Assembly (NCBI RefSeq): GCF_900113835.1
Contig: NZ_FOQV01000004.1
Coordinates: 326,001 to 390,000 of the forward strand
DNA length: 64,000 bases
Source of the DNA: Allobosea sp. OK403
Lineage (GTDB): Bacteria > Pseudomonadota > Alphaproteobacteria > Rhizobiales > Beijerinckiaceae
Reading direction: 5' to 3'
Shown: piece after piece, positions 35,281-44,660 of the stretch
Position numbering within the stretch: position 1 is the first letter of the stretch
How the letters are laid out: every line of letters begins with the position of its first letter
Position numbers and translations under genes: made by a program
Notes under the pieces: generated by a model
What the model saw: only the letters and a program-made list of their open reading frames with translations
Database searches by the model: none
Told to the model about the DNA's origin: nothing

Positions 35281-36510
35281 GTCATCGTCCTCGGCGCCGG
35301 CATGGTCGGCGTCTCCTGCGCGCTTAGCCTCCAGAAGCGCGGCTTCACCGTGACGCTGCTCGACCGGCGTGCGCCTGGCCAGGAGACCTCCTACGGCAAT
35401 GCCGGCGTGCTGGCGCGCTCCTCGATCGTGCCGCTGAACAATCCCGGCCTCTGGTCGAAGCTGACGGGCTATCTCGGCAACAGCCATCCGGCGCTCAATC
35501 TCGACTGGCGCCGCGCGCTGACGCGGCCCGGCTGGCTCCTGCGCTTCCTTTGGGAAGCGCGGCCCTCGCAGGCCGCCGCCCGCATCGCCGCCCTGGATTC
35601 GCTGACGGCGAGCACGGTCGCCCGCCATCGCGAGTTGATGGCGGCCGCGGGCGTCTCGCACCGCCTGCGCGAGACCGGCACGCTGAAACTCTGGCGCGGC
35701 GAGGACGGCCATACTGCGGCCCAGGCCGAGCATGATTTCCTGAAGCAACACGGCATCGCCTCGGAGGTGCTCGACCGCCAGGGCATCTCGGCGCTGGAGC
35801 CCGCGCTGAAGCCGATCTTCCCGGCCGGTTTGCTGACGCCCTCCAACGCTTCGGTCGATTCGCCCGGCGCCGTCACCGCCGCATATGCGGCGCTCTTCGC
35901 CCAGCGCGGCGGCAGGGTCGAGCAGGCCGAAATCCGCACGCTCAAGCGCAAGGGCGATGGCTGGCAGGCGCAGACCGACAAGGGAGCCTACGAGGCCGAT
36001 CTCGCCATCCTTGCGCTCGGGCCCTGGAGCGGCGACCTGCTCTCGCCGCTTGGCTTGAACTCCAGGCTCGATGTCGAGTGCGGCTACCACCGCCATCTGC
36101 GGCCCGAGGCCGGCGCTGCCCTGTCGCGGCCGGTCTTTGACGTCGACGGAGCCTATTTCATGGCGCCGATGGAACAAGGCTACCGCATCACCAGCGGCGT
36201 CGATCTCAGCCTGCGCGATGCGCCCGACAACCACCGCCAGATCGACCAGGCGACCGTGAGTGCCCGCGAGGCTTTTCCGCTCGAAGCAGTCGTCGGCGAG
36301 ACCTGGCGCGGCTGCCGGCCGACCCTGCCGGATTCACTGCCGATGATCGGGGAAGCGCCGCGCCATCCCGGCCTCTGGCTCGCCTTCGGCAACCAGCATA
36401 TCGGCTTCTCCACCGGCCCGATCACGGGCGAGATCATCGCCGCCCTGATCTGCGGCGAGACGCCGCCGGCTGATCCCAAGCCGTTCGCGCCGGGGCGGTA
36501 TATCGCCTGA
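35269..36510 (+). CDS. DadA-like FAD-dependent amino-acid dehydrogenase
   Basis: DAO-superfamily flavoprotein of 413 residues resembling the small subunit of D-amino-acid dehydrogenase. The FAD dinucleotide fold is at the N-terminus (VIVLGAGMVGVSCALSLQKRG), followed by ETSYGNAGVLARSS typical of DadA, and a C-terminal GTRP-like segment WRGCRPTLPDSLPMIG. The GTG start at 35269 is inside the last unit of the tandem repeat. Substrate is unknown: D-alanine-type amino acids are the family default, other amines are possible. The gene is followed by a large inverted repeat. Confidence 0.83.
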   Translation: MNRNVIVLGAGMVGVSCALSLQKRGFTVTLLDRRAPGQETSYGNAGVLARSSIVPLNNPGLWSKLTGYLGNSHPALNLDWRRALTRPGWLLRFLWEARPSQAAARIAALDSLTASTVARHRELMAAAGVSHRLRETGTLKLWRGEDGHTAAQAEHDFLKQHGIASEVLDRQGISALEPALKPIFPAGLLTPSNASVDSPGAVTAAYAALFAQRGGRVEQAEIRTLKRKGDGWQAQTDKGAYEADLAILALGPWSGDLLSPLGLNSRLDVECGYHRHLRPEAGAALSRPVFDVDGAYFMAPMEQGYRITSGVDLSLRDAPDNHRQIDQATVSAREAFPLEAVVGETWRGCRPTLPDSLPMIGEAPRHPGLWLAFGNQHIGFSTGPITGEIIAALICGETPPADPKPFAPGRYIA

Positions 36511-36548
36511 CGGCTTCAGGGTCGGGCTTACCCAGACGCATCGGATAT

Positions 36549-36742
36549 GCGCGGGGAACCCCTCTCCCGGATGGGAGAGGGGCAGGGGTGAGGGCAGGCC
36601 AGACAACCAGATCGCTAAAGCGGCTCCGTATCGGCTCCTGTGCGTTCGGGTGAAGCCGGCGCAGTGGCAAAGTGGCACCTCAATAATCAGCGGCACACCC
36701 TCATCCCTGCCCTTCTCCCATCCGGGAGAAGGGTTCCCCGCG
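36549..36742. repeat. Large inverted repeat with about 100-bp spacer
   Basis: Left arm 36549-36594 (GCGCGGGGAACCCCTCTCCC then GGATGGGAGAGGGGCAGGGG) and right arm 36697-36742 (TCATCCCTGCCCTTCTCCCA then TCCGGGAGAAGGGTTCCCCG) match over nearly their full length. Each arm also holds its own small hairpin (CTCCCGGATGGGAG). It fills most of the gap between the DadA-like gene and sdhB. Confidence 0.75.
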
Positions 36743-36773
36743 CGCTCCAACAACGCCACACGGATAGCGCCAA

Positions 36774-36804
36774 CGAAAAACGCCAGCCCGAAGGCTGGCG
36801 TTGG
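36774..36804 (-). terminator. Rho-independent terminator of sdhCDAB
   Basis: Read on the minus strand: stem AACGCCAGCC / GGCTGGCGTT with loop TTCG-like bases, followed by TTTTTCG. It lies 25 bp past the sdhB stop codon, the right place and orientation to end the sdh transcript. Confidence 0.85.
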
Positions 36805-36828
36805 TCGAGGTATCGGAAACGCTCGGCG

Positions 36829-37626
36829 TTAAACTTGGCGCGCCACCATCATCCTCTTCACTTCCGCGATCGCCTTGGCGGGGTTCAGGCCCTTCGGGCA
36901 GGCATTGGCGCAGTTCATGATGGTGTGGCAGCGATAGAGCCGGAAGGGGTCTTCCAGATTGTCGAGGCGCTCGCCGGTCGATTCGTCGCGCGAGTCGATC
37001 AGCCAGCGATAGGCCTGCAGCAGGGCGGCTGGGCCGAGATAGCGGTCGCCATTCCACCAATAGCTCGGGCAGGAGGTCGAGCAGCAGGCGCAGAGGATGC
37101 ACTCATAGAGCCCATCGAGCTTCTCGCGATCGTCCTTGGCCTGCTTCCACTCCTTCTCCGGCGCCGGCGTCGTCGTCTTGAGCCAGGGCTCGATCGAGGC
37201 GTGCTGGGCGTAGAAGCGGGTCAGGTCAGGGACGAGGTCCTTGATCACCGGCATATGCGGCAGCGGGTAGATCGCGACCTTGCCCGCGCTCTTGCCATGC
37301 CCGGCGCATTCGTCGATGCCGGTGGTGCAGGCGAGGCCGTTCTTGCCGTCCATGTTCATGGCGCAGGAACCGCAGATGCCCTCGCGGCAGGAGCGCCGGA
37401 AGGTCAGCGTCGGGTCGATCTTGGACTTGATCCAGATCAGCGCATCCAGAACCATCGGCCCGCAATCCTCGCGGTCGACGAAATAGGTGTCGGTGCGCGG
37501 GTTCTCGCCGGTATCGGGGTTCCAGCGATAGACCTTGAACTCGGTCAGCTTCGCGGCGCCGGCCGGCTTCGGCCAGGCCTTGCCCTCGGTCAGGCGGGAG
37601 TTCTGCGGGAGATTGAATTCGGCCAT
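36829..37626 (-). CDS. sdhB: Succinate dehydrogenase iron-sulfur subunit
   Basis: Electron-transfer subunit of complex II, 265 residues. The [2Fe-2S] ferredoxin site is seen as CREGICGSC followed by a fourth cysteine in LACTTG; the [4Fe-4S] and [3Fe-4S] sites are [16 protein letters not shown] and [17 protein letters not shown]. The spacing matches mitochondrial and alphaproteobacterial SdhB. It is the last gene of sdhCDAB, 15 bp after sdhA, and is followed by an intrinsic terminator. Confidence 0.97.
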   Translation of the reverse strand: MAEFNLPQNSRLTEGKAWPKPAGAAKLTEFKVYRWNPDTGENPRTDTYFVDREDCGPMVLDALIWIKSKIDPTLTFRRSCREGICGSCAMNMDGKNGLACTTGIDECAGHGKSAGKVAIYPLPHMPVIKDLVPDLTRFYAQHASIEPWLKTTTPAPEKEWKQAKDDREKLDGLYECILCACCSTSCPSYWWNGDRYLGPAALLQAYRWLIDSRDESTGERLDNLEDPFRLYRCHTIMNCANACPKGLNPAKAIAEVKRMMVARQV

Positions 37627-37641
37627 TTTACCAAACAGTCC

Positions 37642-39474
37642 TCAATACACCCGCGCTTTGGGCTTGATGTACTCGATGTCGTTCGAGAGCGTGTAGGTAT
37701 GCACCGGGCGCTCATCGAGCGTCACGCTGCGCTTCTCATCGTCGATCCAGGACAGGGTGTGCTTCATCCAGTCCTTGTCGTCGCGGTTCGGATAGTCCTC
37801 GCGGGCATGCGCGCCGCGGCTTTCCGGACGGTTCAGCGCCGAATCCATCGTCACCACGGCCTGGGTGATCAGATTGTCGAATTCCAGCGTCTCGACGAGA
37901 TCGGAATTCCAGATCAGCGAACGGTCGGTGGTGGCGATGTCGGTGATGCCGCCCCAGACCTCGTGGATCAGCTTGTGGCCCTCTTCCAGCGTCTCGCCGG
38001 TGCGGTAGACCGCGCAGTTGTCCTGCATGGTCTTCTGCATGCGCCCGCGCAATTCGGCGGTCGAGGTGCCGCCCGAGGCGTTGCGGTACTTGTCCAGGCG
38101 GATCAGCGCGAGATCGGCCGAGTTCTTCGGCAGTTCCGGCTGCTTCTCGCCAGCCGTCACGGTCTCGGCGCAGCGCAAGCCCGCGGCGCGGCCGAAGACG
38201 ACGAGGTCGATCAGCGAGTTGGAGCCAAGACGGTTGGCGCCGTGCACGGAGACGCAGGCCGCCTCGCCGATCGCCATCAGGCCCGGCACCACCGTGTCGG
38301 GATTGCCGTCGACCTTGGTCAGCACCTCGCCGTGGAAGTTCGTCGGGATGCCGCCCATGTTGTAATGCACCGTCGGCAGGACCGGGATCGGCTCGCGCGT
38401 CACATCCACACCGGCGAAGATTTTTGCGCTCTCGGAAATACCCGGCAGGCGCTCATGCAGGATCTTCGGGTCGAGATGGTCGAGATGCAGGTAGATGTGG
38501 TCCTTGTTCTTGCCGACGCCGCGCCCGCCACGGATCTCCATGGTCATCGAGCGTGAGACGACGTCACGCGAGGCAAGGTCCTTGGCGCTAGGCGCGTAGC
38601 GCTCCATGAAGCGCTCGCCTTCGGAATTGGTCAGATAGCCGCCCTCGCCGCGCGCACCCTCGGTGATCAGGCAACCCGCGCCATAGATGCCGGTCGGGTG
38701 GAACTGCACGAACTCCATGTCCTGCAGGGGCAGGCCGGCGCGCAGCACCATGCCGCCGCCGTCGCCGGTGCAGGTATGGGCCGAGGTCGCCGAGAAATAG
38801 GCGCGGCCATAGCCGCCCGTCGCCAGGATCGTCTGCTGCGAACGGAAGCGATGGATCGTGCCGTCATCAAGCTTCAGCGCGATCACGCCGCGGCAATGGC
38901 CGTCCTCGTCCATGATCAGGTCGATGGCGAAATATTCGATGAAGAACTCGGTGTTGTAGCGCAGCGCCTGGCCATAGAGCGTGTGCAGCATAGCGTGGCC
39001 GGTGCGGTCGGCGGCGGCGCAGGTGCGCTGGGCCGGCGGGCCCTCGCCGAATTCGGTGGTCATGCCGCCGAAAGGCCGCTGATAGATCTTGCCGCTCTCG
39101 GTGCGAGAGAACGGCACACCCCAATGCTCGAGCTCATAGACCGCGGCCGGCGCATTGCGGACGAGATATTCGATCGCATCCTGGTCGCCGAGCCAGTCCG
39201 ACCCCTTGACGGTGTCGTACATGTGCCACTGCCAGGTGTCCTTGCCCATATTACCAAGCGAGGCGGCGACGCCGCCCTGGGCCGCGACGGTGTGCGAGCG
39301 CGTCGGGAAGACTTTCGAGATGCAGGCCGTGCGCAGGCCGGCCTGCGAACAGCCGACGGTGGCGCGAAGGCCGGCGCCGCCGGCGCCCACCACGACGACG
39401 TCGAAGGTGTGGTCGGTGATCGGATAGGCCTGACCGGCATAGGTCGCGGTCGAACGGGCTTTGGTGATCGCCAT
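37642..39474 (-). CDS. sdhA: Succinate dehydrogenase flavoprotein subunit
   Basis: Oxidises succinate to fumarate in the TCA cycle with covalently bound FAD. From ATG 39474 the product has 610 residues: FAD fold [19 protein letters not shown], the flavinylation His61 in [11 protein letters not shown], the active-site region [21 protein letters not shown], and a conserved C-terminal [14 protein letters not shown]. The start is 4 bp after the sdhD stop. An SDHAF4-type assembly protein, which helps flavinylation in other systems, is encoded at 56907. Confidence 0.97.
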   Translation of the reverse strand: MAITKARSTATYAGQAYPITDHTFDVVVVGAGGAGLRATVGCSQAGLRTACISKVFPTRSHTVAAQGGVAASLGNMGKDTWQWHMYDTVKGSDWLGDQDAIEYLVRNAPAAVYELEHWGVPFSRTESGKIYQRPFGGMTTEFGEGPPAQRTCAAADRTGHAMLHTLYGQALRYNTEFFIEYFAIDLIMDEDGHCRGVIALKLDDGTIHRFRSQQTILATGGYGRAYFSATSAHTCTGDGGGMVLRAGLPLQDMEFVQFHPTGIYGAGCLITEGARGEGGYLTNSEGERFMERYAPSAKDLASRDVVSRSMTMEIRGGRGVGKNKDHIYLHLDHLDPKILHERLPGISESAKIFAGVDVTREPIPVLPTVHYNMGGIPTNFHGEVLTKVDGNPDTVVPGLMAIGEAACVSVHGANRLGSNSLIDLVVFGRAAGLRCAETVTAGEKQPELPKNSADLALIRLDKYRNASGGTSTAELRGRMQKTMQDNCAVYRTGETLEEGHKLIHEVWGGITDIATTDRSLIWNSDLVETLEFDNLITQAVVTMDSALNRPESRGAHAREDYPNRDDKDWMKHTLSWIDDEKRSVTLDERPVHTYTLSNDIEYIKPKARVY

Positions 39475-39478
39475 CGGA

Positions 39479-39871
39479 TCAGCCTCCAAACGAGAGCTTC
39501 AGCACCGCGAAGACGCAAGCGGCGCCGATCGCGATCGCGAAGAAGGTGTTGGCCATCACGGCGGCGATCTTGAAGCCCTCGCCATGGATGTAATCCTCGA
39601 TGACGACCTGCATGCCGAGCCGCATATGCACCACGCCCGAAACGACGAAGAGCAGCATCAGGATCGCGACCAGCGGATGCGACAGCGTCGCCATCGCAGC
39701 CGGATAGGGCTTGCCGAAGAGCGAGATCACGATGCCGAGGAAGATCACCGTCAGCACGACATTGGCCACAGCCGTGACGCGCTGGAGCCAGAAATGGCCG
39801 GTGCCGGATTTGGCGGAACCCAGACCGCGAACGCGGCCGAGCGGGGTACGCATGGAGGAGTTGGACTGCAT
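39479..39871 (-). CDS. sdhD: Succinate dehydrogenase membrane anchor subunit D
   Basis: Haem b/quinone-binding anchor of 130 residues with three hydrophobic helices. [23 protein letters not shown] is the family start region, with the conserved HFWLQR, and the haem-ligand histidine is probably the one in [17 protein letters not shown]. The ATG at 39871 (MQSNSS) is used; an in-frame alternative at 39886 would overlap sdhC. The gene follows sdhC by 11 bp. Confidence 0.93.
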   Translation of the reverse strand: MQSNSSMRTPLGRVRGLGSAKSGTGHFWLQRVTAVANVVLTVIFLGIVISLFGKPYPAAMATLSHPLVAILMLLFVVSGVVHMRLGMQVVIEDYIHGEGFKIAAVMANTFFAIAIGAACVFAVLKLSFGG

Positions 39872-39882
39872 GGTGATGCTCC

Positions 39883-40284
39883 TCAACGCAGGGCGTAGGC
39901 GAGGATCCAGACGAGCAGAGTAAGCCCGCCCGAAACGACGACGCTGTATTTCGCCATATTCATCCGGGTCTGCGGCTCATAGCCATAGCCCATATCCCAG
40001 ACGAAATGCCTGAGGCCCCCGACCATGTGGTGCAGCAGCGCGAAGGAGTAGCCGAACAGCACCAGCCGTCCGAGGATCGAGCCGGCGATCGCCTGGGCGG
40101 TCTCGAAGGCGGCAGGCCCCGAAGCGGCAGCCACGAGCCAGGCCGCGATCAGCACGGTGCCGGCATAGAGCGCGCAGCCGGTGACACGATGCGCGATCGA
40201 CATCGCCATGGTCCAGGACCAGCGGTAAATCTGCAGATGCGGCGAAAGCGGGCGCGCCGCCTGTTTGACCTCGGCCAAATTCAC
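39883..40284 (-). CDS. sdhC: Succinate dehydrogenase cytochrome b556 subunit C
   Basis: First gene of sdhCDAB. The 133 residues begin with the diagnostic RPLSPHLQIYRW, then SIAHRVTGCALYAG with the conserved Ser, His and Arg of the quinone/haem region, and the helix-two histidine in LLHHMVGGLRHFVWD. Three membrane helices are present. The start is GTG at 40284 with GGAG very close upstream. A palindromic candidate operator lies at 40396-40421 in the leader. Confidence 0.93.
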   Translation of the reverse strand: MNLAEVKQAARPLSPHLQIYRWSWTMAMSIAHRVTGCALYAGTVLIAAWLVAAASGPAAFETAQAIAGSILGRLVLFGYSFALLHHMVGGLRHFVWDMGYGYEPQTRMNMAKYSVVVSGGLTLLVWILAYALR

Positions 40285-40395
40285 TCTCCGACTCTGCCGC
40301 CCATCAGCGGGCGTTTATCCATTTGGGATCGTTCTAGAGTGATTGGCTCTGTAACGAAACCGGTCCCGCGCTGCAATGCGGCATGCGGGATACGA

Positions 40396-40421
40396 AGTTA
40401 CAGAAACTGAAATCTGTAACT
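40396..40421. promoter_or_regulatory. Palindrome with TCTGTAAC boxes upstream of sdhC
   Basis: AGTTACAGA, eight bases, TCTGTAACT: a perfect 9-bp dyad centred about 124 bp upstream of the sdhC start. A third TCTGTAAC box stands alone at 40348-40355, closer to the gene. On the plus strand five T bases follow, like a terminator, but no plus-strand gene ends here, so an operator is more likely. Confidence 0.5.
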
Positions 40422-40517
40422 TTTTGCTCGGCGCGACGCGTCGCGACTCTCCTAGCCCTCATTCCATGGAGCCGTAAAGCCTGCACGCCGGGCAAACGCC
40501 CACATGGACGCAAAGCC

Positions 40518-41579
40518 TCAGCGCGGCAGCAGCGCCCAATAATCGAAGTCGAGGATGATGCCGTCGTCGTACTGATCGCCATGCTTGAGCGGAAACTCGC
40601 CGCAGGGCCGGTTCTTCGTCGCGATCAGGCGCAGCCGCAGCGCGCCGACATCGCTGCGATCAGGCAGTTCGGCCGCTTCCAGCACCTGGCTCCAGGCGAA
40701 GACGGTATCGCCCGCGAAGAGCGGCGAGACATGGCGCCCGCCATTGATCGCGGCGATGTGGAAGGCGTTGCCCAGGCCGTTGAAGGACAAGGCCCGCGCC
40801 AGGCTGATGACATGGCCGCCATAGATCAGCCGCTTGCCGAAGCGGCTCTCGCGCGCGCCATAGGCGTCGAAATGCACCTTCGCGGTGTTCTGGTAGAGCC
40901 GGGTCGCGATCTGGTGCTCGGCCTCCTCCACCGTCACGCCGTCGACATGGTCGATCTGCTCGCCGGCCGCATAAGCGCCCCAGCGGAAGGGCGAGCCGGC
41001 CAAGGCGTCGTCATAGGCCGAGAGCTCGATCGCCGGGCAGCCCTGGCCGAGCTCCTCCGGCAGCACCACCTTGGGCAGCTCCGGCACCTGCTCGGCATGG
41101 GCCGGCGTGCCGGGCCGACGCTTGCGCACCAAGACCCAGCGCGCATAGCTCAGCACGATCTCGGCCCGCTGGTTGCGGCCGATGGAGCGGACATAGACGA
41201 TGCCGGCGTCGCCGGCCGAGGCCTGCTTCAGCCCGATCACCTCCGAGGTGGTCGAGAGCGTATCGCCGGGAAAGACCGGCCTCAGGAAGCGGCCATCGGC
41301 ATAGCCGAGATTGGCGATCGCGTTCAGCGAGATGTCGGGCACCGTCTTGCCGAAGACGATGTGGAAGACGAGGAGATCGTCGATCGGAGCAGCGGGATAG
41401 CCCAGCGCCTTGGCGAAGGCATCGGAGGATTGCACCGCGAAGCGCGGGCCATAAAGCGCCGTGTAGAGCGAGGCGTCGCCGCTCGTGATTGTGCGCGGCG
41501 TCGCATGCACGATGGTCTCGCCGAGGCTGAAATCCTCGAAGAAGCGGCCGGAATTGGTTTTCGCGACGGGCTCTGACAT
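40518..41579 (-). CDS. Double-MaoC dehydratase, mesaconyl-CoA hydratase-like
   Basis: 353 residues with two hot-dog (MaoC-like) halves: the first starts near SGRFFEDFSLGETIVHATPRTIT, with DASLYTALYG, and the second follows GEQIDHVDGVTVEEAEHQIATRL. This length and layout match mesaconyl-C1-CoA hydratase / beta-methylmalyl-CoA dehydratase of the ethylmalonyl-CoA pathway. FGKRLIYGGHVISLARALSFNG holds the hydratase-type catalytic region. The ATG at 41579 is chosen for the MSEPVAKTNSGRFFEDF start. A CoA ester lyase at 43777 could act on its product, which supports the assignment. It is upstream of sdhC on the same strand with a 233-bp gap. Confidence 0.8.
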   Translation of the reverse strand: MSEPVAKTNSGRFFEDFSLGETIVHATPRTITSGDASLYTALYGPRFAVQSSDAFAKALGYPAAPIDDLLVFHIVFGKTVPDISLNAIANLGYADGRFLRPVFPGDTLSTTSEVIGLKQASAGDAGIVYVRSIGRNQRAEIVLSYARWVLVRKRRPGTPAHAEQVPELPKVVLPEELGQGCPAIELSAYDDALAGSPFRWGAYAAGEQIDHVDGVTVEEAEHQIATRLYQNTAKVHFDAYGARESRFGKRLIYGGHVISLARALSFNGLGNAFHIAAINGGRHVSPLFAGDTVFAWSQVLEAAELPDRSDVGALRLRLIATKNRPCGEFPLKHGDQYDDGIILDFDYWALLPR

Positions 41580-41669
41580 GGGGCTCACGCTTGAATGGGC
41601 TTGGCAGAGTGTGCGCCGCCGCATGGCGAGCCGTCCAGTCCCAAGCCGTCCGACGAGAGAAACCGGGCG

Positions 41670-41897
41670 CGGGAGCCCTCTCCTGTAAGGAGAGGGTTGG
41701 GTGAGGTGTAGGCCGTTTGACGCTTTGGCTGTGACCTCACCGCTGCTTCGCTGTGAGGGTGTACGCAACTGGTCCAGGGGCCGACACCTCACCCCTGCCC
41801 CTCTCACTGAACTCGGGCTCGCCCGAGTTCAGCACTCAGAATGTCGAAGTCGGGTAAACCCGACTTCGATGCAGGAGAGGGGTTCCCCGCGCCCTGT
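41670..41897. repeat. Cluster of palindromic elements
   Basis: Fills the gap between the serine/threonine dehydratase end and the MaoC-type gene start. It contains CCCTCTCCTGTAAGGAGAGGG (given as arms CCCTCTCCT / AGGAGAGGG) near 41675, a perfect 24-bp palindrome at 41808-41831 (arm TGAACTCGGGCT), and a perfect 26-bp palindrome at 41844-41869 (arm TCGAAGTCGGGT). The last stretch, GGAGAGGGGTTCCCCGCGCC, repeats the arm of the element at 36549. Confidence 0.7.
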
Positions 41898-41900
41898 TCA

Positions 41901-42854
41901 TCACCCCACCAGCGCGCCAAGCTTCGCCAAATCGACATTCGCCCCGCAGACCAGCACGCCGAGCCGCTCGCCGGGCGCCGGCTTATAGGCGCCGCAGAGC
42001 AGCGCGCCCAGCGCCGCCGCCCCGCCGGGCTCCACCGCCAGCCGGAAATCGCGCCAGAGCGTGCCCTGCGCCTGGGTGATCGCCTCGTCGGGCACCAGCA
42101 CGACATGGTCGACCGTATCCTTGCAGACCTCATAGACCAGCGGGCCGACATTGCGCGCGCCCAGCGAATCGGCCGCAACCGAGGCGACCTTGACCTCGAC
42201 CGGTCCCTTCGCTTCCAGCGCCGCCTGCAAGGCGCGCGAGCCGGCGGGCTCGACACCGACGACCTTGACCTTGCTCCCGGCGAACCAGGCGGCGATGCCC
42301 GAAATCAAACCGCCGCCGCCAACCGCGACCAGAACGGTGTCGAGATCGGGCTCCTGGAGCTGCCATTCGCGCCCGAGCGTGCCCTGGCCGGCGATGGTTT
42401 CCTTCGCCGCGAAGGGATGGATCTTGAGCGCGCCGGTTTCCGCGACGAAACGGTCGCAGGCTGCCTGTGCGTCGTCATATTGCGCGCCGCCGATGACGAC
42501 CTCCGCGCCAAAGCGGCGGATCGCCTCGATCTTGGCCGCAGGCGAGATCTCGGGCACGAAGATCGTCGCCTTGACGCCGCGCTCGCGCGCCGCATAGGCC
42601 ACCGCCGCTCCGTGATTGCCGCCCGAGGCAGCCGCGACGCCCGCCACTGGCACCGGCAGCGAAAGCAGGTTGTTGAAGGCGCCGCGCGTCTTGAACGAGC
42701 CGGCATGCTGCAGGCATTCGAGCTTCAGCGAGATTGCCGCCGGCGAGCCGAAAGCGCCGGCCCCGAGCCGCATCACCGGCGTGACGCGGGCATGGCCGGC
42801 AATGCGTTCTGCAGCCGCCTCGATCATCGGGCGCGGCACGGGTCGATCGGTCAT
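41901..42854 (-). CDS. Serine/threonine dehydratase-type PLP enzyme
   Basis: Fold-type II PLP enzyme of 317 residues that would deaminate threonine or serine to a 2-oxo acid. The PLP lysine is in GSFKTRGA, the phosphate loop is GGGGLISG, and ASGGNHGAAVAYAA binds substrate. There is no C-terminal ACT regulatory domain, so it is a catabolic or short biosynthetic type rather than a full-length IlvA. The next gene upstream on the same strand is the DUF429 protein, 9 bp away, hinting at co-transcription. Confidence 0.87.
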   Translation of the reverse strand: MTDRPVPRPMIEAAAERIAGHARVTPVMRLGAGAFGSPAAISLKLECLQHAGSFKTRGAFNNLLSLPVPVAGVAAASGGNHGAAVAYAARERGVKATIFVPEISPAAKIEAIRRFGAEVVIGGAQYDDAQAACDRFVAETGALKIHPFAAKETIAGQGTLGREWQLQEPDLDTVLVAVGGGGLISGIAAWFAGSKVKVVGVEPAGSRALQAALEAKGPVEVKVASVAADSLGARNVGPLVYEVCKDTVDHVVLVPDEAITQAQGTLWRDFRLAVEPGGAAALGALLCGAYKPAPGERLGVLVCGANVDLAKLGALVG

Positions 42855-42863
42855 GACGGAATC

Positions 42864-43613
42864 CTATGAAGGCAGGCGCTCGGGCGCAAAGGTCCAGATC
42901 GCGATGGGGAGCCCATGGCTATCGCGTCCCGGCGGATCGGGAAAGGGCGCTCCACGCCCGGCCAGGATGTGCTGGGCGACGACCAAAGCGGCAAGCGCAT
43001 CGAGAGCGTCATCGGCGGCAGCGCCTTTCGGCGGACGCGCCTCGACGATCGCAGCCGGCAGCCCCGCCGCGATCAGAAGCGCCCGACGCTCGGCCATGCC
43101 GAGGGGATTGATCACGCTTTTGATCTTCTTGGGCTGCGTCAGCGGCGCGCCGCGCATGGTGCGGAAGGCGAGTTCGGGATGGACCTCGAACAGGCGCTCC
43201 CGCAGCGCGGGCTCCGTCCTGAGCAGGGTGTCGATCTCGCGGATCCGCGGAAACAGATGGAAGCCCTGCTTGGAGACCTTTCGTGGCGGCTCGGAGGTTT
43301 CGAGCGCCAACCGGCAGGCCTCGCGATAATCCGCGCAATAGACGGCAGACCGCGCTGGGATCGAGAACACCGAGGATTGCCGCTCGCCCAGCAATGGCCT
43401 GACGAGGCGCTCGGGCCCGCGCCCCGCGCCGGAAACCCGGTCCGGCAGCCCGATCGGCATATCCACGGCCAGGAGCGCCGGCGGGTTTTCGCCGGCAAGC
43501 AGATCGGCCAGATTTGAAACCACGCGCAGCGAAGGAGGCTCTTGGGCGGCGGTGTCAATGAGCGCCGCGATCCAACCCGCCTTGCAGCCATCCACCCCAG
43601 CGATCCACGCCAT
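42864..43613 (-). CDS. DUF429 family protein (predicted RNase-H-fold nuclease)
   Basis: 249 residues from ATG 43613 (MAWIAGVDGCKAGWI); an in-frame ATG at 43631 would add six. DUF429 hallmarks are the first strand GVDGCKAGWIAAL, AVDMPIGLPD, and the late DDALDALAALVVA, which places acidic residues as in an RNase-H-like fold. Function in bacteria is not established. It precedes the serine/threonine dehydratase gene. Confidence 0.85.
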   Translation of the reverse strand: MAWIAGVDGCKAGWIAALIDTAAQEPPSLRVVSNLADLLAGENPPALLAVDMPIGLPDRVSGAGRGPERLVRPLLGERQSSVFSIPARSAVYCADYREACRLALETSEPPRKVSKQGFHLFPRIREIDTLLRTEPALRERLFEVHPELAFRTMRGAPLTQPKKIKSVINPLGMAERRALLIAAGLPAAIVEARPPKGAAADDALDALAALVVAQHILAGRGAPFPDPPGRDSHGLPIAIWTFAPERLPS

Positions 43614-43709
43614 CCGCGCGCCCTCCCGCATCCGCCTTTTGCAGAACTGACGTTGCAAGTGCGTCGCGTCTAGTGTGCAGTGCAGCGAAGAGTGGCGACA
43701 ATGCCGCCC

Positions 43710-43752
43710 GAGCTGGATGCGAAACAGCGATAACCGGCCTTTCGCGCGAGTC
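43710..43752. repeat. Degenerate family A palindrome
   Basis: GCTGGATGCGAAACAGCG, then ATAACCGGCCTTTCGCGCG: a weak but recognisable version of the family A core. It lies 25 bp upstream of the CoA ester lyase start. Confidence 0.45.
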
Positions 43753-43776
43753 CCGCGTTAGATTTGAGAGATTGCC

Positions 43777-44652
43777 ATGACCACAATCCGCCCACGCCGC
43801 AGCGTCCTCTACATGCCCGGCTCCAACGCCCGCGCGCTCGAAAAGGCCCGCGAGATCGCCGCCGATGCCCTGATCCTCGACCTCGAAGACGCCGTCGCGC
43901 CCGACGCCAAGGAGATAGCCCGCGCCCAGGTCTGCGCCGCCGTAAAGGCCGGCGGCTATGGCCGGCGCGAGCTCGTGATCCGTATCAACGGCCTCGACAC
44001 GCCCTGGTTTGCCGCCGATCTTGCCGCCGCCGCAGAGGCCAAGCCCGACGCCATCCTGGTCCCAAAGGTCTCCTCGCCCGAAACCCTGCAGCAGATCGGC
44101 ACCTTGCTCGACGGCCTTTGGGCCGCCCCCGAGATCCGCGTCTGGGCGATGATCGAGACCCCGCTCGCCGTCCTCGACGCCGAGCGCATCGCGCGCGCGG
44201 TGCAGGACCGCCGGACGCGGCTGGCCTGTTTCGTGATGGGCACCAACGACCTCGCCAAGGAGACGCGCGCCCGCTTCGTGCCCGGCCGCGCGCCGATGCT
44301 GCCCTGGCTGACGACGGCGATCCTCGCCGCCCGCGCCTATGGCATCGACATCATCGACGGCGTCTATAACGACCTCAAGGACGAGGCCGGCTTCACGGCG
44401 GAATGCGAGCAGGGCCGCGATCTCGGCTTTGACGGCAAGACGCTGATCCATCCCGGGCAGGTCGCAACCGCCAACGCGGTCTTCGCGCCCGACGACGTCG
44501 AACTCTCGCGGGCGAGGGCGATCATCGCCGCCTTCGACCAGCCGGAGAACGCCGACAAGGGCGCGCTCCAGCTCGACGGCCGCATGGTCGAGCGGCTGCA
44601 TGCCGAGATGGCCAAGCGCGTGGTGGCGCTGGGCGAGGCGATCGGGGCCTGA
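43777..44652 (+). CDS. CoA ester lyase (malyl-CoA lyase / malyl-CoA thioesterase family)
   Basis: HpcH/HpaI (citrate lyase beta-like) TIM-barrel enzyme of 291 residues. Visible are the start RRSVLYMPGSNARALEKA, the Mg-binding acidic DLEDAVAPDAK, MIETPLAVLDAERIA and the C-terminal GKTLIHPGQV. This family cleaves malyl-CoA, beta-methylmalyl-CoA or citramalyl-CoA, or hydrolyses (3S)-malyl-CoA. At 291 residues it is nearer to the short thioesterase/lyase types than to the 318-residue Mcl1 lyase. The MaoC-type dehydratase 2 kb away suggests an ethylmalonyl-CoA or glyoxylate-related role. Confidence 0.85.
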   Translation: MTTIRPRRSVLYMPGSNARALEKAREIAADALILDLEDAVAPDAKEIARAQVCAAVKAGGYGRRELVIRINGLDTPWFAADLAAAAEAKPDAILVPKVSSPETLQQIGTLLDGLWAAPEIRVWAMIETPLAVLDAERIARAVQDRRTRLACFVMGTNDLAKETRARFVPGRAPMLPWLTTAILAARAYGIDIIDGVYNDLKDEAGFTAECEQGRDLGFDGKTLIHPGQVATANAVFAPDDVELSRARAIIAAFDQPENADKGALQLDGRMVERLHAEMAKRVVALGEAIGA

Positions 44653-44660
44653 TCCACACC

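Noticed and set aside
40396..40426. Intrinsic terminator on the plus strand (dyad followed by five T bases)
   Set aside because: No plus-strand gene ends before it. The extra TCTGTAAC box and its position before sdhC fit an operator better.
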